DNA of 31,181 nucleotides. It comes from JBBAAS01 sp041658125. Its GTDB lineage: Bacteria > Patescibacteriota > Microgenomatia > UBA12405. Shown here piece after piece: positions 8,356 to 12,887 of the stretch (positions within the stretch are counted from its first letter, which is position 1; each line of letters starts with the position of its first letter). A program made the translations under genes and the position numbers. The stretch lies in contig JBBAAS010000006.1 of assembly GCA_041658125.1 (NCBI GenBank), forward strand, positions 1-31,181. The letters run 5' to 3'. Under the pieces are notes generated by a model. That model saw nothing but the letters and a program-made list of their open reading frames with translations, made no database searches and had not been told where the DNA came from.

Positions 8356-10611
8356 TTAGGCGAGTTTTTTGCCCCATCTTTCTTGTGATACTTTGATAAG
8401 ACGATCACGGTGGGTGTTTTTACAGGCAAGGGGCGGGAGGGTAACGGCATAGAAGGGGTTTTGAGTTTCGGAGTCGATGGAAAGTTTACAGATAATCTGG
8501 TATTTGCCGATTTTGACTAAATCCGTTGCCGGGAAATTTTCACCGAATTCTTTTTGCAAAAGATAAGCGTCCTGATTGCCGACAACGAAGGAAACAAGGG
8601 AACCGACGTTGCCAAAGATGGCGTCCTGAACAGTGCGGTCAAGCTGGGCCATGTATTGGTTGGCGACAATGAGATTGAGACGAAATTTGCGGGCTTCCGA
8701 AAGAATTTTGATAAAAGCTTCGGTAGCAAAATTCTGAAATTCGTCAACATAAAGATAGAAATCGGAGCGGTCATCTTGAGACTGAAAAACCCGATTCATA
8801 GCTGAAAGCTGGATTTGAGTGATAAGCATGGCACCCAAAAGAGCGGAGTTGTCTTCACCGAGCTTGCCGGTGGAAAGGTCGGCGATAAGGATCTTTTTTT
8901 GGTCCATGATTTCCTGAATCTTGATTTTGGAATGAGCATGGGCGATGGTATTGCGGATTTTACTACTGGAAATAAATTGGCCGACTTTATTTAGAATCGG
9001 GGAGATAGCTTCCTGTTGGAACTTTTCGTCCATCCGGTCAAATTCGTGGAGCCAAAAATTTTTTAAAGTTTGATTTTGAAGTTGGCCAACGACCCGCTCG
9101 CGGTATTCGCGGTGAGTCAAAATTTCGACGATGTGAGTAAGATCGGAGCCGGGAGTGTTGACTAAAGTTAAAACTGCATTGCGCAAAATGTGTTCAAGAC
9201 GTGGGCCCCAGGAAACGGTGCCGTAAAGTTTTTTGAAAATGGAAATAACGCCGGAGGCAACCAATTCGCGTTGCGGTTCACTTTGGGCTTCCAAAACATT
9301 GAGAGGATACACATATTCGGGGTCGGCAGGATTGAAATAACAACAGTCGTTCAGGCGGGAGGAGGGGATGTAATCCAAAATGGTATTACATAAATCGCCG
9401 TGAGGATCGATGACGGCAACACCCCGGCCTTTTCTAATATCGTCGATAGCCATATTGGCAATCATGGTAGTTTTTCCGGTACCGGATTTACCAATTACAT
9501 AAGTGTGGCGGCGGCGGTCTTCGCCTTCTTTTATGCCAAAAATAGCGTCTTTGTTGCGGAATTCAGTTTTAGCAAAAAAGGTGATAGCCTGCTTTTGCTC
9601 TTCGGTAGCGCCGTCGGCAATCGGTAGATTTTCCGGCGGATCGGCGTAGAGATTTTTGCCCCAGGCGATATTGGGAAGATGAGTAAGCTTGGCAGGAAGA
9701 TGGCATAAAACGGCCAATTCTTCGGTAGTTAAAATTTGATGCTGGAGACCTGGTTTAAATTCACGATTTATAATAGAAGGCAGGAGCTTGTTTTTGGCAA
9801 AAATACCGGGTTGGGAAGGACGGATAAAATTGCCGCGGGGAGAAGTGTAAACACCAAAAGAGGAAGAGACAGAAGAAAGGAGGCCGGGGCTGTTGGACAG
9901 GAGATTGATTTGGGTGAGAAGGCCGGGACATTGAATTTTTAGCTCAAAAACAGCCTTGTCGGGATGAGCCTGGTGAAAGCCCTTTTCTTTGTCGACTAAA
10001 ACACCGTTTTGAATGAGGGAAATGATACCTGATTGCCAGTTTTTGGGCGGAGAAGACAGAAGAATTTGGTAGAGGAAAAAATCAGAAGAAGTGGCCGAGC
10101 GGGAAAGAGGGGAGAGAACCGAAGTTAAAGGATCGGTGTCGCGGAAGTCTTTGGGGGTTTTGACGGGGTAAAAATAGGATTTGGAGAGGCACAATTGGCT
10201 TGTAAACAAATTTTTTCGAGTGCTTCCGCCAGAGGCGGACAAGCTGCTACCTTCGGGGTCCGTTATTACATCGGACCGTTCGCTGTGCTTCGAAAAATTG
10301 TTTACTACGCTAGATAAAAAGTCTTTTGTTTCGCGGGTAATGGCGCTTGGATATTGGGCCAGGATTTGAGGCCGGATGAAGTCAAAATTTTTGCGGGGAC
10401 AAACATAATAAAAATGGATTTGGCCTTCGAAAAGAACAATTTCAACGGAAATGGTAGTAGAGATTTTGCCGACAAGCCAGTCAAAAAAGCCGGATTTACC
10501 GATTTGGGTGAAATTGGAGTAGAGGGAGGAGGCAGATTCGAGAGTAAATTCGTTTTGCTGGGGCAAACGGACTTCTAAAAAGACCAAATCGCCTTGATTT
10601 TCGGCAGGCAT
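8356..10611 (-). CDS. TraG/VirD4-like P-loop ATPase (conjugation/DNA-pumping type)
   Basis: A 751-aa ATPase of the HerA/FtsK superfamily, closest in motifs to type IV coupling proteins. Walker A is GKSGTGKTT (about 373-381), followed by AVIDPHGDL typical of TraG/VirD4 and DUF87-like proteins; Walker B is FYLYVDEFQNF (about 617-627), and the TraM-recognition-type region SEARKFRLNLIVANQYMAQL follows. No transmembrane helices are evident. Residues 1-340 are an uncharacterised N-terminal part often seen with these ATPases in CPR genomes. Residues about 104-138 (low-complexity, S/T/N-rich) are encoded by a palindromic repeat inserted in frame. Role: probably DNA or protein translocation, perhaps with type IV pili or DNA uptake; no other transfer genes are present here. 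Confidence 0.8.
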   Translation of the reverse strand: MPAENQGDLVFLEVRLPQQNEFTLESASSLYSNFTQIGKSGFFDWLVGKISTTISVEIVLFEGQIHFYYVCPRKNFDFIRPQILAQYPSAITRETKDFLSSVVNNFSKHSERSDVITDPEGSSLSASGGSTRKNLFTSQLCLSKSYFYPVKTPKDFRDTDPLTSVLSPLSRSATSSDFFLYQILLSSPPKNWQSGIISLIQNGVLVDKEKGFHQAHPDKAVFELKIQCPGLLTQINLLSNSPGLLSSVSSSFGVYTSPRGNFIRPSQPGIFAKNKLLPSIINREFKPGLQHQILTTEELAVLCHLPAKLTHLPNIAWGKNLYADPPENLPIADGATEEQKQAITFFAKTEFRNKDAIFGIKEGEDRRRHTYVIGKSGTGKTTMIANMAIDDIRKGRGVAVIDPHGDLCNTILDYIPSSRLNDCCYFNPADPEYVYPLNVLEAQSEPQRELVASGVISIFKKLYGTVSWGPRLEHILRNAVLTLVNTPGSDLTHIVEILTHREYRERVVGQLQNQTLKNFWLHEFDRMDEKFQQEAISPILNKVGQFISSSKIRNTIAHAHSKIKIQEIMDQKKILIADLSTGKLGEDNSALLGAMLITQIQLSAMNRVFQSQDDRSDFYLYVDEFQNFATEAFIKILSEARKFRLNLIVANQYMAQLDRTVQDAIFGNVGSLVSFVVGNQDAYLLQKEFGENFPATDLVKIGKYQIICKLSIDSETQNPFYAVTLPPLACKNTHRDRLIKVSQERWGKKLA
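10202..10305. repeat. Palindromic repeat element, copy A, in frame within the TraG-like gene
   Basis: Outer arms GTAAACAA..TTTTTCGA (10202-10219) and CTTCGAAAAATTGTTTAC (10288-10305) are inverted copies. Inside are two perfect hairpins: TCCGCC-AGA-GGCGGA (10225-10239) and GGTCCG (10257-10262) with CGGACC (10272-10277). GCTACCTTCGGG and CGTTCGCTGTGCT recur in copy B near 14.85 kb. The element is read through without a stop in the minus-strand gene and supplies roughly 35 residues. It resembles, in behaviour only, the Rickettsia palindromic elements known to insert within coding genes. Confidence 0.8.
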
Positions 10612-10616
10612 GAATT

Positions 10617-10622
10617 ATTTTA
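10617..10622 (-). promoter_or_regulatory. -10 box of the TraG-like gene (leaderless)
   Basis: Minus-strand TGC-TAAAAT ends 5 nt before the ATG at 10611. It is an extended -10 with no Shine-Dalgarno site between it and the start. Confidence 0.6.
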
Positions 10623-10717
10623 GCAGAATTATCCCCACCTGTTTGGAGGGTGGGTTTGAAACAAGGTGAGTTTTTAACATCTTGTGTTTTTTGATGTGCA
10701 TCTGATATACAATGGGT

Positions 10718-10864
10718 ATGGAATTAGTAAGGTGGGTTACGGAAAAGGAAAACCTATATGTGTACAAGATGAGTATTGACAGGTGTCGATATTGTGATAT
10801 TATAAGCCTATATTCAGCAACAGAATTATCAAAAACCAAAGCGGTTTTACGATGGTTTTGTTGA
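10718..10864 (+). CDS. Possible small ORF overlapping the first structured unit's promoter
   Basis: A 48-codon frame (MELVRWVTEKENLYVYKM..., ending TKAVLRWFC) begins 4 nt after TACAAT (10708-10713), which is the leaderless arrangement used elsewhere in the window. It contains CRYC. Against it, the frame runs across the TTGACA/TATTAT promoter (10776-10803) and the first leader hairpin of unit 1, so either the ORF or the RNA elements dominate here. There is no recognised family. Confidence 0.3.
   Translation: MELVRWVTEKENLYVYKMSIDRCRYCDIISLYSATELSKTKAVLRWFC
10776..10803 (+). promoter_or_regulatory. Strong sigma70 promoter of structured unit 1
   Basis: TTGACA (10776-10781), a 16-bp spacer, and TATTAT (10798-10803) preceded by TGA. 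This is the best consensus promoter in the window. Transcription would start near 10810, about 22 nt before the AAAACC hairpin and about 275 nt before the first ORF that is well supported. Confidence 0.7.
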
Positions 10865-10880
10865 AGTTCTTTAACAACCC
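10832..10880 (+). promoter_or_regulatory. rrn-like boxB/boxA leader of unit 1
   Basis: A hairpin AAAACC/GGTTTT (10832-10848, loop AAAGC) is followed by AGTTCTTTAACA (10865-10876), 10 of 12 bases of the E. coli rrn boxA TGCTCTTTAACA. The order hairpin then boxA is that of rRNA leaders. The same block recurs in unit 2 (11592-11640), with GTTCTTTAACAACCCA conserved exactly. In rRNA operons boxA RNA binds NusB-S10 and protects untranslated RNA from Rho termination; that role is inferred here. Confidence 0.5.
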
Positions 10881-10903
10881 AGGAAAATAAATCCCAATCT
10901 AAA

Positions 10904-10948
10904 TGGGATCAATTAGTCCCGATGTAGCATCGGGGTTGGTTGATCTCA
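10904..10948 (+). ncRNA. 21-bp leader hairpin of unit 1 with five G-U pairs
   Basis: Bases 10904-10924 pair with 10928-10948 over all 21 positions around a TAG loop. Five pairs are G-U wobbles in the plus-strand RNA and would be A-C mismatches in the complementary strand, so the structure makes sense only as plus-strand RNA. An alternative 6-bp helix (ATCCCA 10891-10896 with TGGGAT 10904-10909) would compete with its base. A 6-codon ORF (GTG 10968 to TAG 10988) follows AAAGGAG. Confidence 0.65.
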
Positions 10949-11084
10949 TTTTAGAAAGGAGAAAGTAGTGTTAACTAGGCCAATTTAGGCGGTGTTTTGT
11001 TGATTGGAAGCTTGTGTTGCGTTGTTTCTATTGGGTGTAATACTGAGGAATTCTCCTCTTCGTGCATTCTTTTAAAGGAGCAAT

Positions 11085-11207
11085 GTGATTGATATATGTC
11101 CGTGTGGACGTACGCTTAAGGGCTCTGAGTCGGGTTTGTGCGATCGTTGTCGTAGGGCTTTGTGCGGATTTATCGCTTGGTTCAAGGGGGTTTCCCGTGG
11201 CATCTAA
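11085..11207 (+). CDS. 40-aa putative zinc-ribbon miniprotein
   Basis: A GTG start follows AAAGGAG (11073-11079) at a good distance. The product, 40 aa, contains CPCGRTLKGSESGLCDRC, that is C-x-C-x11-C-x2-C, a plausible zinc-knuckle or zinc-ribbon arrangement, and is rich in Arg and Lys after it (RCRRALCGF, AWFKGVSRG). This suggests nucleic-acid binding, but no family is recognised. The codons are unlike neighbouring core genes, with frequent CGT and T-ending triplets. The gene lies inside structured unit 1, and its last 11 nt overlap the next small ORF, so the two are probably translationally coupled. A shifted frame crossing the same bases (11089 start) is taken as a shadow up to 11197. Confidence 0.55.
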   Translation: MIDICPCGRTLKGSESGLCDRCRRALCGFIAWFKGVSRGI

Positions 11208-11325
11208 GTTTAAGAAAGCAACAATTTGCAAAGGCAAATGTTGCCAATGCAGGAAGTGGAAGAATGAGTGTTCTAGGGGATTGCGCCATTCGAGGTACAA
11301 TTGCGGCGGCCCGTATACTAAATAG
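11197..11325 (+). CDS. 42-aa basic Cys-rich miniprotein
   Basis: A GTG start at 11197 overlaps the end of the 40-aa ORF and is preceded by AGGGGG (11185-11190). The product carries five Cys, in ICKGKCCQCRKWKNEC and RYNCGGPY, with many Lys and Arg. This looks like a small metal- or nucleic-acid-binding peptide, with no recognised family. The open frame continues upstream to 11089, but that part reads as an antisense-like hydrophobic stretch that overlaps the zinc-ribbon ORF, so the shorter start is preferred. The gene ends 20 nt before the three-way RNA junction at 11345. Confidence 0.5.
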   Translation: MASKFKKATICKGKCCQCRKWKNECSRGLRHSRYNCGGPYTK

Positions 11326-11344
11326 TCATTGTTAGTGACATTAA

Positions 11345-11410
11345 GAGACGAGAGTTTTGTTTATACATTGTTGTATGAAATAACCAGAGGAAACTTTGGA
11401 CTCTCGTCTC
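11345..11410 (+). ncRNA. Three-way RNA junction in unit 1
   Basis: The outer stem GAGACGAGAGT (11345-11355) pairs perfectly with ACTCTCGTCTC (11400-11410). Inside are ATACA/TGTAT (11363-11376) and CCAGAG/CTTTGG closed by a GAAA tetraloop (11384-11399), the latter with one G-U pair and stacked directly on the outer stem. Joining segments are 7, 7 and 0 nt. The compact form with a GNRA loop suggests a folded RNA domain. No T-run follows, so it is not an ordinary terminator. Confidence 0.6.
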
Positions 11411-11428
11411 GAACGAACCACATTACAG

Positions 11429-11486
11429 AAAAAGAAAAAACAAAGGAATTGCTCCTTTGATGACCACTTGTTGGTTTTTTCTTTTT
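11429..11486 (+). terminator. A/T-rich long hairpin at the 3' end of unit 1
   Basis: AAAAAGAAAAAAC (11429-11441) is exactly complementary to GTTTTTTCTTTTT (11474-11486), with CAAAGGA/TCCTTTG (11441-11459) nested inside. The long T-tract on the 3' side could act as an intrinsic terminator, or the helix may be part of the RNA fold, because the closing stem lies further downstream. Confidence 0.35.
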
Positions 11487-11526
11487 TTTGTTTTTTGTGG
11501 TTTTTCCTGGGTTGTTGGTTTTGGTG

Positions 11527-11548
11527 AAAACTAATAAAAATTAGTTTT
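11527..11548. terminator. Bidirectional terminator-like hairpin between units
   Basis: A perfect 9-bp stem AAAACTAAT with its complement ATTAGTTTT around an AAAA loop, just after the closing stem of unit 1. A-rich on the left and T-rich on the right, it could end transcription in either direction, though the stem is AT-rich and weak. Confidence 0.4.
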
Positions 11549-11575
11549 GGCTAAAGCTATGAAGAAAAATATAAC
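11547..11575 (+). promoter_or_regulatory. Promoter of structured unit 2
   Basis: TTGGCT (11547-11552), a 17-bp spacer, and TATAAC (11570-11575). It is a moderate match, placed 17 nt before the AAAACC hairpin, as the better promoter of unit 1 is placed before its own hairpin. Confidence 0.45.
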
Positions 11576-11591
11576 AACTTTCAAATTACCC

Positions 11592-11640
11592 AAAACCGAA
11601 GCGGTTTTGTAAGGTGATTGGAAGTTTTTGTTCTTTAACA
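11592..11640 (+). promoter_or_regulatory. rrn-like boxB/boxA leader of unit 2
   Basis: A perfect 7-bp hairpin AAAACCG/CGGTTTT with an AAG loop (11592-11608), then TGTTCTTTAACA (11629-11640), 11 of 12 bases of the E. coli rrn boxA. The block is homologous to 10832-10880. In unit 1 the hairpin has lost one pair (A opposite C), so the hairpin is more regular here. Confidence 0.55.
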
Positions 11641-11653
11641 ACCCAAGAAACTA

Positions 11654-11705
11654 AGTAGGGACAAAACGAGAATATAAGAAATTATATTTTGGTTTTGTCC
11701 CTACT
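11654..11705 (+). ncRNA. Long leader hairpin of unit 2 with GAAA tetraloop
   Basis: AGTAGGGACAAAAC (11654-11667) pairs fully with GTTTTGTCCCTACT (11692-11705). After a single G-G mismatch and two further pairs, AATATAA/TTATATT (11671-11688) closes on GAAA. It occupies the same place as the 21-bp hairpin in unit 1, with no shared sequence, so shape rather than sequence appears kept. Confidence 0.7.
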
Positions 11706-11784
11706 ATTAAGTAAAAGGAGAAAGGAGGAAAGTTCTGTTTGGTCGGGTTCGAAGTCGAATCATGAGGATTTATAAGGAGAAATG

Positions 11785-12042
11785 ATGTCGTTTTTAGTTG
11801 TTGATCCTAGATCAAATGTTCCTGATTTTATTCGGGAAGAATGTAAAGGTTGTTCCTTCGAAACGTTGTGCCAGAACGGCTTGAAACACCCCGATATTGT
11901 TTGGGTGAATGGTTTTGGTTCTTGTAGTTCTCGTCGAGGAAATGTCGCTAGTTGTTCTGCGTCTTGCGTGAAAGCAATTGCACGAGGAATTAGGATATCA
12001 CGACCACACCATCAAGATCATCGAGAGGAGAAATATGAGTAG
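11785..12042 (+). CDS. 85-aa Cys-containing small protein, function unknown
   Basis: The first ORF of unit 2. AAGGAG (11774-11779) lies 5 nt before the ATG at 11785; an ATG at 11782 is also in frame but sits too close to the ribosome site. The product has EECKGCSFETLC (C-x2-C-x5-C, a spacing found in some Fe-S proteins) and further Cys in FGSCSSRRGNVASCSASC, then a basic tail RGIRISRPHHQDH. There is no recognised family. A 7-codon ORF (ATG 11762) ends overlapping this start. The 3' end overlaps the next ORF by 8 nt. Codon choice (CGT, CGA, T-ending codons) differs from the purine-rich core genes nearby. Confidence 0.55.
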   Translation: MSFLVVDPRSNVPDFIREECKGCSFETLCQNGLKHPDIVWVNGFGSCSSRRGNVASCSASCVKAIARGIRISRPHHQDHREEKYE

Positions 12043-12157
12043 AGCAAATCATCACAATCAGCATCAAGTAGTTCGACCAGATCGTCGTGAAAAACCACTC
12101 AACCATGGGCGTAGCGGAAATCAAAAAAAGAAAGGTCAGCAGGAATTGCGGAAGTGA
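12035..12157 (+). CDS. 40-aa basic His/Gln-rich miniprotein
   Basis: The second ORF of unit 2. AGGAG (12026-12030) precedes the ATG at 12035, which overlaps the previous stop by 8 nt, so translation is probably coupled. The product starts MSRANHHNQHQVVRPDRRE and ends NQKKKGQQELRK: four His near the N-terminus and in the middle, no Cys, and a strongly positive charge. It could bind RNA or metal; nothing more specific can be said. Its place matches the basic second ORF of unit 1 (11197-11325), although the two show no clear sequence similarity. Confidence 0.5.
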   Translation: MSRANHHNQHQVVRPDRREKPLNHGRSGNQKKKGQQELRK

Positions 12158-12170
12158 GATAAGGATCGCA

Positions 12171-12200
12171 AGGAGGGCGAAGAAGTTTTATCGCCCTCTT
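12171..12200 (+). terminator. Terminator-like hairpin near the 3' end of unit 2
   Basis: AGGAGGGCGA (12171-12180) pairs with TCGCCCTCTT (12191-12200), 10 bp with one G-U. A T/G-rich tract with a run of seven T follows about 25 nt on. It may be an intrinsic terminator, or a helix inside the RNA because the closing stem lies 50 nt downstream. Confidence 0.4.
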
Positions 12201-12286
12201 GGCGGTTTGGTTTGTGTGTGTTTGTTTTTTTGTTTGTGTTTGGTTTTTGTAGTTTCTTGGGTTGTTGGTTTTGTATATAACAGTGA

Positions 12287-12292
12287 TATAAT
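12287..12292 (+). promoter_or_regulatory. -10 box of the 73-aa gene
   Basis: TGA-TATAAT, an extended consensus -10, ends 8 nt before the ATG at 12301. TTGGTT lies 16 bp upstream as a possible -35 and abuts the closing stem of unit 2. Confidence 0.7.
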
Positions 12293-12300
12293 TTAGTTAT

Positions 12301-12522
12301 ATGGTTAATCAGGAAAACCCAAACGAGTTTTCGGCGCCGCCAATGAGGGATGTGCCGATTGAAGAAGTAGAGTCGACACCAATATTGTGGTTATCGGCTT
12401 TGGTGTTAAGAGGGTGTTTAGCGGTAGCTAGACAAGTCAATTTAAGAACGGGAAAAGTAATTGAAGCGCTAAATAAAAAAGAAAGTGACGTAGTTGCTGG
12501 AATTGAAAGGAGAGGGGTATAA
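12301..12522 (+). CDS. 73-aa hypothetical protein
   Basis: Not recognised. The N-terminal 25 residues are acidic and Pro-rich (NEFSAPPMRDVPIEEVEST). The middle, ILWLSALVLRGCLAVARQV, is a hydrophobic to amphipathic helix, perhaps membrane-associated, and the C-terminus is charged. The gene has an excellent near-leaderless promoter, and its stop codon TAA forms part of the -10 box of the next gene. Returning to purine-rich coding-strand bases, it marks the end of the unusual 10.8-12.2 kb segment. Confidence 0.65.
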   Translation: MVNQENPNEFSAPPMRDVPIEEVESTPILWLSALVLRGCLAVARQVNLRTGKVIEALNKKESDVVAGIERRGV

Positions 12523-12523
12523 T
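12518..12523 (+). promoter_or_regulatory. -10 box overlapping the upstream stop codon
   Basis: TATAAT contains the TAA stop (12520-12522) of the 73-aa gene and ends 6 nt before the ATG at 12530. One hexamer thus serves both as stop codon and promoter. Confidence 0.65.
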
Positions 12524-12529
12524 AAAAGC

Positions 12530-12790
12530 ATGGCAGGACGAAAAACAGGAGAAATTGTAAATCCTACATTACAGCCAAAAATGCCAGGACTTGAACCAGT
12601 AGCAGTAGTGACGGCGGGGCAGGCTCAAACTGTGGGGGAATTAAATATAGTGAAAACAACGGCAAGAGGATTAGTAATACCAGATGGATGGAAAAGGCTA
12701 GAAGGAGAGACTGATCAACAATTGTGGCTAAGAATGAAAAGGCTAACAGAAGAACAGGATAAAGGTCTACCGTACCAGGCAGTAAAGTAA
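12530..12790 (+). CDS. 86-aa hypothetical protein
   Basis: Not recognised. The product begins MAGRKTGEIVNPTLQPKMPG, is poor in secondary-structure signals for about 45 residues, then has GLVIPDGWKRLEGETDQQLWLRMKRL, probably a helical region. There are no Cys, no membrane segment and no signal peptide. The start at 12530 is set by the -10 box 6 nt upstream; an earlier in-frame start at 12494 would overlap the preceding gene and lacks a ribosome site. It lies just upstream of the rpsB promoter, so it is a monocistronic unit. Confidence 0.65.
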   Translation: MAGRKTGEIVNPTLQPKMPGLEPVAVVTAGQAQTVGELNIVKTTARGLVIPDGWKRLEGETDQQLWLRMKRLTEEQDKGLPYQAVK

Positions 12791-12800
12791 GGGAGTGTGA

Positions 12801-12806
12801 TATAAT
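12801..12806 (+). promoter_or_regulatory. -10 box of rpsB-tsf operon
   Basis: TGA-TATAAT, an extended consensus. Unlike most promoters here it is followed by a leader of about 75 nt (start near 12813), which contains a structured element. Confidence 0.7.
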
Positions 12807-12833
12807 CCAAAAGTTTAATTAATGGTTTATTTT

Positions 12834-12868
12834 TGGTGTAAAATCCTGGGCAAAGCCCGCAAGCACCA
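12834..12868 (+). promoter_or_regulatory. Putative S2 leader hairpin upstream of rpsB
   Basis: TGGTGT (12834-12839) pairs with GCACCA (12863-12868), enclosing GGGC-AAA-GCCC (12848-12858). Ribosomal protein leaders that bind their own product are known for rpsB in other bacteria; here autoregulation by S2 is inferred from the position and from the contrast with the leaderless genes around it. AAAGG (12876-12880) precedes the ATG. Confidence 0.5.
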
Positions 12869-12887
12869 TTTTTAAAAAGGATTTAAT

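Larger units (their letters stand above)
10871..11518 (+). ncRNA. Candidate structured RNA unit 1, enclosed by a long-range stem
   Basis: AACAACCCAGGAAAA (10873-10887) is exactly complementary to TTTTCCTGGGTTGTT (11502-11516), and two U-G pairs extend the stem to 10871/11518. Within it lie a 21-bp hairpin (10904-10948), AAAGGAGAAAG (10955-10965), two overlapping small ORFs (11085-11325), a three-way junction (11345-11410) and an A/T-rich helix (11429-11486). The 3' third has no ORF. Unit 2 has the same ends but an unrelated interior. Whether the product is a mature RNA, an mRNA with RNase III-type processing stems, or both, cannot be told from sequence. It is not a recognised Rfam family to me. 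Confidence 0.5.
11635..12268 (+). ncRNA. Candidate structured RNA unit 2, enclosed by a long-range stem
   Basis: AACAACCCAAGAAACTA (11637-11653) is exactly complementary to TAGTTTCTTGGGTTGTT (12250-12266), 17 bp, and two U-G pairs extend it. Compared with unit 1 the stem has changed on both strands (G to A at the tenth base matched by C to T), which is compensatory change. Inside are a 23-bp hairpin with GAAA loop (11654-11705), AAAGGAGAAAG (11714-11724), two overlapping ORFs (11785-12157), and a 10-bp hairpin plus a T/G-rich tract. The 5' end and 3' end are like unit 1; the interior is not. Confidence 0.5.

Noticed and set aside
10615..10839. Minus-strand 74-codon frame upstream of the TraG-like gene
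   Set aside because: It lies over the TraG-like -10 box and antisense to the unit 1 promoter, with no family features.
11089..11196. Upstream extension of the 42-aa Cys-rich ORF
   Set aside because: It overlaps the zinc-ribbon ORF in another frame and begins right after that ORF's own start; the later GTG at 11197 has a ribosome site.
11345..11410. Three-way junction considered as a hammerhead ribozyme
   Set aside because: The CUGAUGA core segment is missing, and the GAAA here is a hairpin loop, not a junction strand.
11387..11431. GAGGAAA followed by ACAGAAA, recalling conserved blocks of RNase P RNA
   Set aside because: They lie only about 38 nt apart and the rest of the RNase P core is absent; GAGGAAA is explained by the GAAA-loop arm of the three-way junction.
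11746..11762. GGGTTCGAAGTCGAATC resembles a tRNA T-arm
   Set aside because: It is a short palindrome; no acceptor, D or anticodon arms can be placed around it on either strand.
10873..12266. Unit ends considered as integron attC sites or transposon inverted repeats
   Set aside because: There is no integrase or transposase, no target-site duplication was seen, and the core RYYYAAC/GTTRRRY pairs of attC do not fit. The wobble pairs and compensatory differences favour RNA, though a mobile origin is not excluded.
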